A stretch of 64,000 nt of DNA from Clusia tigrina (GCA_920105625.2 OV050033.1:109763700-109827699); one strand, 5' to 3'; shown: positions 1 through 13,830, counted from the stretch's first letter. Notes: generated by a model from the letters alone, not told the origin. Program-made: numbers and translations.

Positions 1-196
1 AAGTACTCGAGCCTCTTGTCAATTTAAGCTATCGCTCAAAGATATGGTACCCTTGAGTCCCAAATCAAACACTGATAAAACTTCAAATGGCCCTAACTTC
101 TATACGGTACGTCCTACCCCTATCAAAGTTTGCAACCTACAATTGCTTGTAACTTTTTACTGCAACGTCATAAAACCTTGAAATTTTGTAACAATA
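1..196 (+). repeat. Reference monomer (phase definition)
   Basis: The first complete unit of the window sets the phase used throughout this annotation. It belongs to a variant class: it carries GGTACC (KpnI) at monomer 46-51 in place of GCTACC, CCCC at 117-120 in place of CACC, CAATTG (MfeI) near 140, and a C at 163 in place of G. Together these mark the MfeI class, which recurs about fifty times in the window. Most such copies also have CTGCAG (PstI); this one reads CTGCAACG at that place, so it lacks the PstI site. Confidence 0.95.
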
Positions 197-991
197 AAGT
201 ACTCGAGCCTCTTGTATATTTAAGCTATCGCTCAAAGCTATGCTACCCTTGACTCCCAAATCAGACACTGATAAAACTTCAAATGGCCCTAACTTCTATA
301 CGGTACGTCCTACACCTATCAAAGTGTGCAACATACAGATGCTTATAACTTTTTACTGGAGCGTCATAGAACCTTGAAATTTTGTAACAATAAAGTACTC
401 GAGCCTGTTGTCAATTTAAGCTATCGCTCAAAGCTATGCTACCCTTGAGTCCCAAATCAAACACTGATAAAACTTCAAATGGCCCTAACTTCTATACGGT
501 ACGTCCTACACCTATCAAAATTTGCAACATACAAATGCTTGTACCTTTTTACTGGAGCGTCATAAAACCTTGAAATTTTGTAACAATAAAGTACTCGAGC
601 CTCTTGTCAATTTAAGCTATCGCTCAAAGCTATGCTACCCTTGAGTCCCAAATCAAACACTGATTAAACTTCAAATGGCCCTAACTTCTATACGGTACGT
701 CCTACACCTATCAAAGTTTGCAACATACAAATGCTTGTAACTTTTTACTGCAGCGTCATAAAACCTTGAAATTTTGTAACAATAAAGTACTCGAGCCTCT
801 TGTAAATTTAAGCTATCGCTCAAAGCTATGCTACCCTTGACTCCCAAATCAAACACTGATAAAACTTTAAATGGCCCTAACTTCTATACGGTACGTCCTA
901 CACCTATCAAAGTTTGCAACATACAAATGCTTGTAACTGTTTACTGGAGCGTCATAAAACCTTGAAATTTGTAACAATAAAGTACTCGAGC
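1..991 (+). repeat. Segmental duplication, copy a (about 5 monomers)
   Basis: This segment is repeated 3,517 bp downstream at 3518-4508. Both copies start with an unusual AAAGATATGGTACCC reading at monomer 38-52 and share private changes, such as GTGTGC near 324 and CCTGTTG near 399. The copies part at 991/4508, where CCTCTTG becomes ACTCTTG. The left limit is unknown because copy a begins at the window edge and may extend further left. Confidence 0.9.
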
Positions 992-1817
992 CTCTTGTCA
1001 ATTTAAGCTATCGCTCAAAGCTATGCTACCCTTGAGTCCCAAATCAAACACTGATAAAACTTCAAATGACCTTAACTTCTATGCGGTACGTCCTACACCT
1101 AACAAAGTTTGCAACCTACTAATGGTTGTAACTTTTTACTGTAGCGTCACAAAACCATGAAATTTTGTAACAATAAAGAACTCGAGCCTCTGGTCAATTT
1201 AAGCTATCGCTCAAAGCTATGCTACCCTTGAGTCCCAAAGCAAACACTGATAAAACTTCAAATGGCCCTAACTTCTATACGGTACGTCCTACACCTATCA
1301 AAGTTTGCAACCTACATTTGCTTGTAACTTTTTACTGCAGCGTCATAAAACCTTGAAATTTTGTAACAATAAAGTATTCGAGCCTCTTGTCAATTTAAGC
1401 TATCGCTCAAAGCTATGCTACCCTTGACTCCCAAATAAAACACTGATAAAACTTTAAATGGCCCTAACTTCTATACGGTACGTCCTACACCTATCAAAGT
1501 TTGCAACATACAAATGGTTGTAACTTTTTACTGGAGCGTCATAAAACCTTGAAATTTGTAACAATAAAGTACTCGAGCCTCTTGTCAATTTAAGCTATCG
1601 CTCAAAGCTATGCTACCCTTGAGTCCCAAATCAAACACTGATAAAACTTCAAATGACCTTAACTTCTATGCGGTACGTCCTACACCTAACAAAGTTTGCA
1701 ACCTACTAATGGTTGTAACTTTTTACTGTAGCGTCACAAAACCATGAAATTTTGTAACAATAAAGAACTCGAGCCTCTGGTCAATTTAAGCTATCGCTCA
1801 AAGCTATGCTACCCTTG
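870..1817 (+). repeat. Three-monomer HOR, two copies, offset 587 bp
   Basis: A block around 870-1230 recurs around 1457-1817. The shared diagnostic changes are ATGACCTTAACTTCTATGCGG (seen here as ATGACC and then ATGCGG at 1081 and 1668), CCTAACAAAG, ACTAATGGTTG, GTCACAAAACCATG and AAAGAACTCG followed by CTCTGGTC. All of these occur in both copies at the same spacing. The copies diverge after the CTCTGGTC monomer, where one reads GAGTCCCAAAGC and the other GACTCCCACATC. Confidence 0.88.
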
Positions 1818-3517
1818 ACTCCCACATCAAACACTGATAAAACTTCAAATGGCCCTAACTTCTATACGGTACGTCCTACACCTATCAAAGTTTGCAACAT
1901 ACAAATGCTTGTAACTTTTTACTGGAGCGTCATAAAACTTTGAAATTTATAACAATAAAGTACTCGAGCATCTTGTCAATTTAAGCTATCGCTCAAAGCT
2001 ATGCTACCCTTGAGTCCCAAATCAAACACTGATAAAACTTCAAATGGCCCTAACTTCTATACGGTACGTCCTACATCTATCAAAGTTTGCAACATACAGA
2101 TGCTTATAACTTTTTACTGGAGCGTCATAAAACCTTGAAATTTTTTAAACAATAAAGTACTCGAGCCTCTTGTCAATTTAAGCTATCGCTCAAAGCTATG
2201 CTACCCTTGAGTCCCAAATCAAACACTGATAAAACTTCAAATGGCCCTAACTTCTATACGGTACGTCTTACACCTATCAAAGTTTGCAACCTACAATTGC
2301 TTGTAACTTTTTACTGCAGCGTCATAAAACCTTGAAATTTTGTAACAATAAAGTATTCAAGCCTCTTGTCAATTTAAGCTATCGCTCAAAGCTATGCTAC
2401 CCTTGACTCCCAAATCAAACACTGATAAAACTTTAAATGGCCCTAACTTCTATAAGGTACGTCCTACACCTATCAAAGTTTGCAACATACAAATGGTTGT
2501 AACTTTTTACTGGAGCGTCATAAAACCTTGAAATTTGTAACCATAAAGTAATCGAGCCTCTTGTCAATTTAAGCTATCGCTCAAAGCTATGCTACCCTTG
2601 AGTCCCAAATCAAACACTGATAAAACTTCAAATGGCCTTAACTTCTATTCGGTACGTCCTACATCTATCAAAGTTTGCAACATACAAATGTTTGTAACTT
2701 TTTACTGGAACGTCATAAAACCTTGAAATTTTGTAACAATAAAGTACTCGAGCCTCTTGTCAATTTAAGCTATCGTTCAAAGCTTTGCTACCCTTGAGTC
2801 CCAAATCAAACACTGATAAAACTTCAAATGGCCCTAACTTCTATACGGTACGTCCTACACCTATCAAAGTTTGCAACATACAAATGCTTGTAAATTTTTA
2901 CTGGAGCGTCATAAAACCTTGAAATTTGTAACAATAAAGTACTCGAGCCTCTTGTCAATTTAAGCTATCGCTCAAAGCTATGCTTCCCTTGAGTCCCAAA
3001 TCAAACACTGATAAAACTTCAAATGGCCCTAACTTCTATACGGTACGTCCTACACCTATCAAATTTTGCAACATACAAATGCTTGTAACTTTTTACTGGA
3101 GCGTCATAAAACCTTGAAATATTGTAACAATAAAGTACTCGAGCCTCTTGTAAGCTATCGCTCAAAGCTATGCTACCCTTGACTCCCAAATCAAACACTG
3201 ATAACACTTCAAATGGCCCTAGCTTCTATACGGTACGTCCTACACCTATCAAAGTTTGCAACATACAAATGGTTGTAACTTTTTACTGGAGCGTCATAAA
3301 ACCTTGAAATTTGTAACAATAAAGTACTCGAGCCTCTTGTCAATTTAAGCTATCGCTCAAAGCTATGCTACCCTTGAGTCCCAAATCAAACACTGATAAA
3401 ACTTCAAATGGCCCTAACTTCTATACGGTACGTTCTACACCTATTAAAGTTTGCAACATACAAATGCTTGTAACTTTTTACTATAGCGTCATAAAACCTT
3501 GAAATTTTGTAACAATA
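1818..3517 (+). repeat. Satellite monomers without a clear local higher-order period
   Basis: These are ordinary 195-196-bp monomers with scattered substitutions. One monomer, near 3150, lacks six bases (monomer 20-25), so CTTGT joins directly to AAGC. Another, near 2145, has TTTTTTAAACAAT in place of TTTTGTAACAAT. I see no gene or foreign sequence here. Confidence 0.85.
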
Positions 3518-4508
3518 AAGTACTCGAGCCTCTTGTCAATTTAAGCTATCGCTCAAAGATATGGTACCCTTGAGTCCCAAATCAAACACTGATAAAACTT
3601 CAAATGGCCCTAACTTCTATACGGTACGTCCTACCCCTATCAAAGTTTGCAACCTACAATTGCTTGTAACTTTTTACTGCAACGTCATAAAACCTTGAAA
3701 TTTTGTAACAATAAAGTACTCGAGCCTCTTGTATATTTAAGCTATCGCTCAAAGCTATGCTACCCTTGACTCCCAAATCAGACACTGATAAAACTTCAAA
3801 TGGCCCTAACTTCTATACGGTACGTCCTACACCTATCAAAGTGTGCAACATACAGATGCTTATAACTTTTTACTGGAGCGTCATAGAACCTTGAAATTTT
3901 GTAACAATAAAGTACTCGAGCCTGTTGTCAATTTAAGCTATCGCTCAAAGCTATGCTACCCTTGAGTCCCAAATCAAACACTGATAAAACTTCAAATGGC
4001 CCAAACTTCTATACCGTACGTCCTACACCTATCAAAAATTGCAACATACAAATGCTTGTACCTTTTTACTGGAGCGTCATAAAACCTTGAAATTTTGTAA
4101 CAATAAAGTACTCGAGCCTCTTGTCAATTTAAGCTATCGCTCAAAGCTATGCTACCCTTGAGTCCCAAATCAAACACTGATTAAACTTCAAATGGCCCTA
4201 ACTTCTATACGGTACGTCCTACACCTATCAAAGTTTGCAACATACAAATGCTTGTAACTTTTTACTGCAGCGTCATAAAACCTTGAAATTTTGTAACAAT
4301 AAAGTACTCGAGCCTCTTGTAAATTTAAGCTATCGCTCAAAGCTATGCTACCCTTGACTCCCAAATCAAACACTGATAAAACTTTAAATGGCCCTAACTT
4401 CTATACGGTACGTCCTACACCTATCAAAGTTTGCAACATACAAATGCTTGTAACTGTTTACTGGAGCGTCATAAAACCTTGAAATTTGTAACAATAAAGT
4501 ACTCGAGA
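3518..4508 (+). repeat. Segmental duplication, copy b (about 5 monomers)
   Basis: This is the second copy of 1-991, offset 3,517 bp. The few differences I found cluster at 4000-4040: CCAAAC for CCTAAC, ACCGTACG for ACGGTACG, and AAAAATTGC for AAAATTTGC. The rest reads identically by eye, which implies a recent duplication. Confidence 0.9.
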
Positions 4509-7284
4509 CTCTTGTCAATTTAAGCTATCGCTCAAAGCTATGCTACCCTTGAGTCCCAAATCAAACACTGATAAAACTTCAAATGGCTCTAACTTATATA
4601 CGGAATGTCCTACACCTATCAAAGTTTGCAACATACAAATGCTTGTAACTCTTTACTGGAGCATCATAAAACCTTGAAATTTTGTAACAATAAAGTACTC
4701 GAGCCTCTTGTCAATTTAAACTATCTCTCAAAGCTATGCTACCCTTGAGTCCCAAATCAAACACTGATAAAACTTCAAATGGCCCTAACTTCTATACGGT
4801 AGGTCCTACACCTATCAAAGTTTGCAACATACAAATGCTTGTAACTTTTTACTGGAGCGTCATAAAACCTTGAAATTTTGTAGCAATAAAATACTCGAGC
4901 CTCTTGTCAATTTAAGCTATCGCTCAAAGCTATGCTACCCTTGAGTCCCAAATCAAACACTGATAAAACTTCAAATGGCCCTAACTTCTATACGGTACGT
5001 CCTACCCCTATCAAAGTTTGCAACCTACAATTGCTTGTAACTTTTTACTGCAGCGTCATAAAACCTTGAAATTTTGTAACAATAAAGTACTCGAGCCTCT
5101 TGTCAATTTCAGCTATCGCTCAAAGCTATGCTACCCTTGAGTCCCAAAGCAAACACTGATAAAACTTCAAATGACCCTAACTTCTATACGGTACGTCCTA
5201 CATCTATCAAAGTTTGCAACATACAAATGCTTGTAACTTTTTACTGGAGCGTCATTAAACCTTGAAATTTTGTAACAATAAAGTACTCGAGCCTCTTGTC
5301 AATTTAAGCTATCGCCCAAAGCTTTGCTACCCTTGAGTCCGAAATCAAACACTGATAAAACTTTAAATGGCCCTAACTTATATACGGAACGTCCTACACC
5401 TATCAAAGTTTGCAACATACAAATGCTTGTAACTCTTTACTGGAGCATCATAAAACCTTGAAATTTTGTAACAATAAAGTACTCGAGCCTCTTGTCAATT
5501 TAAACTATCGCTCAAAGCTATGCTACCCTTGAGTCCCAAATCAAACACTGATGAAACTTCAAATGGCCCTAACTTCTATACGGTACGTCCTACCCCTATC
5601 AAAGTTTGCAACCTACAATTGCTTGTAACTTTTTACTGCAGCGTCATAAAACCTTGAAATTTTGTAACAATAAAGTACTCGAGCCTCTTGTCAATTTAAG
5701 CTATCGCTCAAAGCTATGCTACCCTTGAGTCCAAAAGCAAACACTGATAAAACTTCAAATGGCCCTAACCTCTATACGGTACGTCCTACATCTATCAAAG
5801 TTTGCAACATACAAATGCTTGTAACTTTTTACTGGAGCGTCATTAAACCTTGAAATTTTGTAACAATAAAGTACTCGAGCGTCTTGTCAATTTAAGCTAT
5901 CGCTCAAAGCTTTGCTACCCTTGAGTCCGAAATCAAACACTGATAAAACTTTAAATGGCCCTAACTTCTATACGGTACGTCCAACACCTATCAAAGTTTG
6001 CAACATACAAATGCTTGTAACTTTTTACTGGAGCGTCATAAAACCTTGAAAACTTGTAACAATAAAATACTCGAGCCTCTTGCCAATTTAAGCTATCGCT
6101 CAAAGCTATGCTACCCTTGAGTCCCAAAGCAAACACTGATAAAACTTCAAATGGCCCTAACTTTTATACGGTACGTCCTACATCTATCAAAGTTTGCAAC
6201 ATACAAATGCTTGTAACTTTTTACTGGAGCGTCATTAAACCTTGAAATTTTGTAACAATAAAGTACTCGAGCCTCTTGTCAATTTAAGCTATCGCTCAAA
6301 GCTTTGCTACCCTTGAGTCCGAAATCAAACACTGATAAAACTTTAAATGGCCCTAACTTATATACGGAACGTCCTACACCTATCAAAGTTTGCAACATAC
6401 AAATGCTTGTAACTCTTTACTGGAGCATCATAAAACCTTGAAATTTTGTAACAATAAAGTACTCGAGCCTCTTGTCAATTTAAACTATCGCTCAAAGCTA
6501 TGCTACCCTTGAGTCCCAAATCAAACACTGATAAAACTTCAAATGGCCCTAACTTCTATACGGTAGGTTCTACACCTATCAAAGTTTGCAACATACAAAT
6601 GCTTGTAACTTTTTACTGGAGCGTCATAAAACCTTGAAATTTTGTAGCAATAAAATACTCGAGCCTCTTGTCAATTTAAGCTATTGCTCAAAGCTATGCT
6701 ACCCTTGAGTCCCAAATCAAACACTGATGAAACTTCAAATGGCCCTAACTTCTATACGGTACGTCCTACCCCTATCAAAGTTTGCAACCTACAATTGCTT
6801 GTAACTTTTTACTGCAGCGTCATAAAACCTTGAAATTTTGTAACAATAAAGTACTCGAGCCTCTTGTCAATTTAAGCTATCGCTCAAAGCTATGCTACCC
6901 TTGAGTCCAAAAGCAAACACTGATAAAACTTCAAATGGCCCTAACCTCTATACGGTACGTCCTACATCTATCAAAGTTTGCAACATACAAATGCTTGTAA
7001 CTTTTTACTGGAGCGTCATTAAACCTTGAAATTTTGTAACAATAAAGTACTCGAGCCTCTTGTCAATTTAAGCTATCGCTCAAAGCTTTGCTACCCTTGA
7101 GTCCGAAATCAAACACTGATAAAACTTTAAATGGCCCTAACTTCTATACGGTACGTCCAACACCTATCAAAGTTTGCAACATACAAATGCTTGTAACTTT
7201 TTACTGGAGCGTCATAAAACCTTGAAATCTTGTAACAATAAAATACTCGAGCCTCTTGCCAATTTAAGCTATCGCTCAAAGCTA
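4509..7284 (+). repeat. HOR domain with offsets 980, 1,176 and 1,764 bp
   Basis: Three overlapping offsets are visible. The variant CTTATATACGGA with TACTGGAGCATC occurs at 4591, 5375 and 6355 (steps of 784 and 980). GTAGCAATAAAATACTCG with GGTAGG occurs near 4802-4880 and 6565-6644 (1,764 bp, 9 monomers). The marker GATGAAACTTC occurs at 5551 and 6727 (1,176 bp, 6 monomers), and that copy runs about 5540-6108 against 6716-7284. Mixed offsets inside one block suggest more than one round of unequal exchange. Confidence 0.85.
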
Positions 7285-8070
7285 TGATACCCTTGAGTCC
7301 CAAATCAAACACTGATAAAACTTCAAATGGCCCTAACTTCTATACGGTACGTCCTCCACCTATCAAAGTTTGCAACATACAAATGCTTGTAACTTTTTAC
7401 TGGAGCGTCATAAAACCTTGAAATTTGTAACAATAAAGTACTCGAGCCTCTTGTCAATTTAAGCTATCGCTCAAAGCTATGCTACCCTTGAGTCCCAAAT
7501 CTAACACTGATAAAACTGCAAATGGCCCTAACTTCTATACGGTACGTTCTACTCCTATCAAAGTTTGCAACATACAAATGCTTGTAACTTTTTACTGGAG
7601 CGTCATAAAACCTTGAAATTTTGTAACAATAAAGTACTCGAGACTCTTGTCAGTTTAAGCTATCGCTCAAAGCTATGGTACCCTTGAGTCCCAAATCAAA
7701 CACTGATAAAACTTCAAATGGCCCTAACTTCTATACGGTTCGTCCTACACCTATCAAAGTTTGCAAAATACAGATGCTTATAACTTTTTACTGGAGCGTC
7801 ATAAAACCTTGAAATTTTGTAACAATAAAGTACTCGAGCCTCTTGTCAATTTAAGCTATCGCTCAAAGCTATGCTACCCTTGAGTCCCAAATCAAACACT
7901 GATAAAATTTCAAATGGCCCTAACTTCTATACGGTACGTCTTACATCTATAAAAATTTGCAACATACAAATGCTTGTAACTTTTTACTGGAGCGTCATAA
8001 AACCTTGAAATTTTGTAACAATAAAGTACTCGAGCCTCTTGTCAATTTAAGCTATCGCTCAAAGCTTTGC
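7285..8070 (+). repeat. Satellite monomers at the edge of the 8-monomer HOR
   Basis: These are ordinary monomers. The private variant TTGCAAAATACAG at 7761 recurs at 8350 (589 bp, 3 monomers) and again at 9918 (1,568 bp later), so this stretch shares monomer types with the domain that follows. Nothing else is visible. Confidence 0.8.
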
Positions 8071-10950
8071 TACATTTGAGTCCCAAATCAAACACTGATA
8101 AAACTTTAAATGGCCCTAACTTCTATACGGTACGTCCTACACTTATCAAAGTTTGCAACATACAAATGCTTGTAACATTTTTTACTGGAGCGTCATAAAA
8201 CCTTGAAATTTGTAACAATAAAGTACTCGAGCCTCTTGTCAATTTAAGCTGTCGCTCAAAGCAATGCTACCCTTGAGTCCCAAATCAAACACTGATCAAA
8301 CTTCAAGTGGCCCTAACTTCTATACGGTACGTCCTACACCTATCAAAGTTTGCAAAATACAGATGCTTATAACTTTTTACTGGAGCGTCATAAAACCTTG
8401 AAATTTTGTAACAATAAAGTACTCGAGCCTCTTGTCAATTTAAGCTATCGCTCAAAGCTATGCTACCCTTGAGTCCCAAATCAAACACTGATAAAATTTC
8501 AAATGGCCCTAACTTCTATACGGTACGTCTTACATCTATAAAAATTTGCAACATACAAATGCTTGTAACTTTTTACTGTAGCGTCATAAAACCTTGAAAT
8601 TTTGTAACAATAATGTACTCGAGCCTCTTGTAAATTTAAGATATCGCTCAAAGCTATGCTACCCTTGACTCCCAAATCAAACACTGATACATTTTCAAAT
8701 GGCCCTAACTTCTATACGGTATGTCCTACACCTATCAAAGTTTGCAACATACAGATGCTTATAACTTTTTACTGGAGCATCATAAAACCTTGAAATTTTG
8801 TAACAATAAAGTACTCGAGCCTCTTGTCAATTTAAACTATCGCTCAAAGCTATGCTACCCTTGAGTCCCAAATCAAACACTGATAAAACTTCAAATGGCC
8901 CTAACTTCTATACGGTACGTCCTACACCTATCAAAGTCTGCAACATACAAATGCTTGTCACTTTTTACTGGAGCGTCATAAAACCTTGAAATTTTGTAGC
9001 AATAAAATACTCGAGCCTCTTGTAAATTTACGCTATCGCTCAAAGCTATGCTAACCTTGAGTCCCAAATCAAACACTGATAAAACTTCAAATGGCCCTAA
9101 TTTCTATACGGTACGTCCTACCCCTATCAAAGTTTGCAACCTACAATTGCTTGTAACTTTTTACTGCAGCGTCATAAAACCTTGAAATTTTGTAACAATA
9201 AAGTACTCGAGCCTCTTGTCAATTTAAGCTATCGCTCAAAGCTATGCTACCCTTGAGTCTCAAAGCAAACACTGATAAAACTTCAAATGGCCCTTACTTC
9301 TATACGGTACGTCCTACCCCTATCAAAGTTTGCAACCTACAATTGCTTGTAACTTTTTACTGCAGCGTCATAAAACCTTGAAATTTTGTAACAATAAAGT
9401 ACTCGAGCCTCTTGTCAATTTAAGCTATCGCTCAAAGCTATGCTACCCTTGAGTCTCAAAGCAAACACTGATAAAACTTCAAATGGCCCTTACTTCTATA
9501 CGGTACGTCCTACATCTATCAAAGTTTGCAACATACAAATGCTTGTAACTTTTTACTGGAGCGTCATAAAACCTTGAAATTTGTAACAATAAAGTACTCG
9601 AGCCTCTTGTCAATTTAAGCTGTCGCTCAAAGCAATGCTACATTTGAGTTCCAAAGCAAACACTGATAAAACTTTAAATGGCCCTAACTTCTATACGGTA
9701 CGTCCTACACTTATCAAAGTTTGCAACATACAAATGCTTGTAACATTTTTTACTGGAGCGTCATAAAACCTTGAAATTTGTAACAATAAAGTACTCGAGC
9801 CTCTTGTCAATTTAAGCTGTCGCTCAAAGCAATGCTACCCTTGAGTCCCAAATCAAACACTGATAAAACTTCAAGTGGCCCTAACTTCTATACGGTACGT
9901 CCTACACCTATCAAAGTTTGCAAAATACAGATGCTTATAACTTTTTACTGGAGCGTCATAAAACCTTGAAATTTTGTAACAATAAAGTACTCGAGCCTCT
10001 TGTCAATTTAAGCTATCGCTCAAAGCTATGCTACCCTTGAGTCCCAAATCAAACACTGATAAAATTTCAAATGGCCCTAACTTCTATACGGTACGTCTTA
10101 CATCTATAAAAATTTGCAACATACAAATGCTTGTAACTTTTTACTGTAGCGTCATAAAACCTTGAAATTTTGTAACAATAATGTACTCGAGCCTCTTGTA
10201 AATTTAAGATATCGCTCAAAGCTATGCTACCCTTGACTCCCAAATCAAACACTGATACATTTTCAAATGGCCCTAACTTCTATACGGTATGTCCTACACC
10301 TATCAAAGTTTGCAACATACAGATGCTTATAACTTTTTACTGGAGCATCATAAAACCTTGAAATTTTGTAACAATAAAGTACTCGAGCCTCTTGTCAATT
10401 TAAACTATCGCTCAAAGCTATGCTACCCTTGAGTCCCAAATCAAACACTGATAAAACTTCAAATGGCCCTAACTTCTATACGGTACGTCCTACACCTATC
10501 AAAGTTTGCAACATACAAATGCTTGTCACTTTTTACTGGAGCGTCATAAAACCTTGAAATTTTGTAGCAATAAAATACTCGAGCCTCTTGTAAATTTACG
10601 CTATCGCTCAAAGCTATGTTACCCTTGAGTCCCAAATCAAACACTGATAAAACTTCAAATGGCCCTAACTTCTATACGGTACGTCCTACCCCTATCAAAG
10701 TTTGCAACCTACAATTGCTTGTAACTTTTTACTGCAGCGTCATAAAACCTTGAAATTTTGTAACAATAAAGTACTCGAGCCTCTTGTCAATTTAAGCTAT
10801 CGCTCAAAGCTATGCTACCCTTGAGTCTCAAAGCAAACACTGATAAAACTTCAAATGGCCCTTACTTCTATACGGTACGTCCTACATCTATCAAAGTTTG
10901 CAACATACAAATGCTTGTAACTTTTTACTGGAGCGTCATAAAACCTTGAA
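8071..10950 (+). repeat. Eight-monomer HOR, 1,568 bp, two copies
   Basis: Copy 1 is about 8071-9638 and copy 2 about 9639-10950. Markers at constant 1,568-bp spacing are TACATTTGAG (8071, 9639), a T-run insertion in GTAACATTTTTTACTGG (about 8174, 9742), TTGCAAAATACAG (8350, 9918), GATACATTTTCAAATGG (about 8686, 10254) and GAGTCTCAAAGC (9255, 10823). Copy 1 carries one extra monomer at its end: the GAGTCTC monomer occurs at 9255 and again at 9451, exactly 196 bp apart. Confidence 0.9.
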
Positions 10951-12404
10951 ATTTTGTAACAATAAAGTACTCGAGCCTCTTGTCAATTTAAGCTATCGCT
11001 CAAAGCTATGCTACCCTTGAGTCCCAAATCAAACACTGATAAAACTTCAAATGGCCCTAACTTCTATACGGTACGTCCTCCACCTATCAAAGTTTGCAAC
11101 ATACAAATGCTTGTAACTTTTTACTGGAGCGTCATAAAACCTTGAAATTTGTAACAATAAAGTACTCGAGCCTCTTGTCAATTTAAGCTATCGCTCAAAG
11201 CTATGCTACCCTTGAGTCCCAAATCAAACACTGATAAAACTTCAAATGGCCCTAACTTCTATACGGTACGTCCTACCCCTATCAAAGTTTGCAACCTACA
11301 ATTGCTTGTAACTTTTTACTGCAGCGTCATAAAACCTTGAAATTTTGTAACAATAAAGTACTCGAGCCTCTTGTAAATTTAAGCTATCGCTCAAAGCTAT
11401 GCTACCCTTGACTCCCAAATCAAACACTGATAAAACTTCAAATGGCCCTAACTTCTATACGGTACGTCCTACACCTATCAAAGTTTGCAACATACAGATG
11501 CTTACAACTTTTTATTGGAGCGTCATAAAACTTTGAAATTTGTAACAATAAAATACTCGAGCATCTTGTCAATTTAAGCTATCGCTCAAAGCTATGCTAC
11601 CCTTGAGTCCCAAATCAAATACTGATAAAACTTCAAATGGCCCTAACTATACGGTACGTCCTACATCTATCAAAGTTTGCAACATACAAATGCTTGTAAC
11701 ATTTTACTGGAGCGTCATAAAACCTTGAAATTTTGTAACAATAAATTTCTCGAGCCTCTTGTCAATTTAAGCTATGGCTCAAAGCTTTGCTACCCTTGAG
11801 TCCCAAATCAAACACTGATAAAACTTTAAATGGCCCTAACTTCTATACGGTACGTCCTACACCTATCAAAGTTTGACACATACAAATGCTTGTAACTGTT
11901 TACTGGAGCGTCATAAAACCTTGAAATTTGTAACAATAAAGTACTCGAGCCTCTTGTCAATTTAAACTATCGCTCAAAGCTATGCTACCCTTGAGTCCCA
12001 AATCAAACACTGATAAAACTTCAAATGGCCCTAACTTCTATACGGAACGTCCTACACCTATCAAAGTTTGCAACATACAAATGCTTGTAACTTTTTACTG
12101 GAGCGTCATAAAACTTTGAAATTTGTAACAATAAAGTACTCGAGCTTCTTGTCAATTTAAGCTATCGCTACCCGTGAGTCCCAAATCAAACACTGATAAA
12201 ACATCAAATGGCCCTAACTTCTATACGGAACGTCCTACACCTATCAAAGTTTGCAACATACAAATGCTTGTAACTCTTTACTGGAGCATCATAAAACCTT
12301 GAAATTTTGTAACAATAAAATACTCGAGCCTCTTGTCAATTTAAGCTATCGCTCAAAGCTATGTTACCCTTGAGTCCCAAATCAAACACTGATAAAACTT
12401 CAGA

Positions 12405-13680
12405 AGCCCTAACTTCTATACGGTACGTTCTACACCTATCAAAGTTTGCAACATATAAATGCTTGAATTTTTTTACTCGAGCGTCATAAAACCTTGAAAT
12501 CTTGTAACAATAAAGTACTCGAGCTTCTTGTCAATTTAAGCTATCGCTCAAAGCTATGCTTCCCTTGAGTCCCAAATCAAACACTGATAAAACTTCAAAT
12601 GGCCCTAACTTCTATATGGTACGTCCTACACCTATCAAAGTTTGCAACATACAAAAGCTTGTAACTTTTTACTGGAGCGTCGTAAAACCTTGAAATTTGT
12701 AACAATAAAGTACCCGAGCCTCTTGTCATTTTAAGCTATCGCTCAAAGCTATGCTACCCTTGAGTCCCAAATCAAACACTGATAAAACTTCAAATGGCGC
12801 TAACTTCTATACGGTACGTCCTACACCTATCAAAGTTTGCAACATGCAAATGCTTGTAATTTTTACTGGAGAGTCATAAGACCTTGAAATTTTGTAAAAA
12901 TAAAGTAGTCGTGCCTCTTGCCAATTTAAGCTATCGCTCAAAGCTATGCTACCCTTGAGTCCCAAATCAAACACTGAAAAAACATCAAATGGCCCTAACT
13001 TCTATACGGTACGTCCTACACCTATCAAAGTTTGCAACATACAAATGCTTGTTACTTTTTACTGAGCGTCATAAAACCTTGAAAACTTGTAACAATAAAG
13101 TACTCGAGCCTCTTGTCAATTTAAGCTATCGCTCAAAGCTATGCTACCCTTGAGTCAAAATCAAACACTGATAAGACTTCAAATGGCCCTAACTTCTATA
13201 CAGTACGTCCTACACCTATCAAAGTTTGCAACATACAAATGCTTGTAACTTTTTACTGGAGCGGTATAAAACCTTAAAATTTTGTTAAAATAAAGTACTC
13301 GAGCCTCTTGTCAACTTAAGCTATCGCTCAGAGCTATGTTACCCGTGAGTCCCAAATCAAACACTGATAAAACTTGAAACGGTACGTCCTTCACCTATCA
13401 AGGTTTGCAACATACAAATGCTTGTAACTTTTTACTGGAGCGTCATAAAACCATGAAATTTTGTAACAGTAAAGTACTCGAGCCTCTTGTCAATTTAAGC
13501 TATCGCTCAAAGCTTGAGTCCCAAATCAAACACTGATAAAACTTCAAATGGCCTTAGCTTCTATACGGTACGTCCTACACCTAACAAAGTTTGCAACCTA
13601 CTAATGCTTGTAACTTTTTACTGTAGCATCATAAAACCTTGAAATTTTGTAACAATAAAAACTCGAGCCTCTGGTCAATT
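12405..13680 (+). repeat. Diverged single copy of the HOR unit amplified at 18.6-25.7 kb
   Basis: Successive monomer markers occur here in the same order as in the later HOR near 23.17-24.4 kb: TCAGAAGCCC (12411), GCTTCCC, AAAGCTTGTAAC with GTACCCGAGCC, TAATTTTTACTGGAG, GTTACTTTTTACTGAGCG, GAGTCAAAATC, the TATAAAA variant, AACTTGAAACGG (13369), then the 10-bp deletion AAGCTTGAG. The offset to the third HOR copy is 10,757 bp at the first marker and 10,766 bp at AACTTGAAACGG. I infer a shared ancestor, with this copy older or outside the homogenised zone. Confidence 0.8.
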
Positions 13681-13830
13681 TAAGCTATCGCTCAAAGCTA
13701 TGCTATCCTTGAGTCCCAAATCAAACACTGATAACACTTCAAATGGCCCTAACTTCTATGCGGTGCATCCTATTCCTATCAAAGTTTGCAATATACAAAT
13801 GCTTGTCACTTTTTACTGGAGCGTCATAAA

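Noticed and set aside
671..856. Short minus-strand open frame repeated throughout the window as a small protein family
   Set aside because: It is the satellite monomer read through where one substitution removes a stop. It starts at GTG, spans monomer boundaries, has no expected context and occurs only by periodicity.
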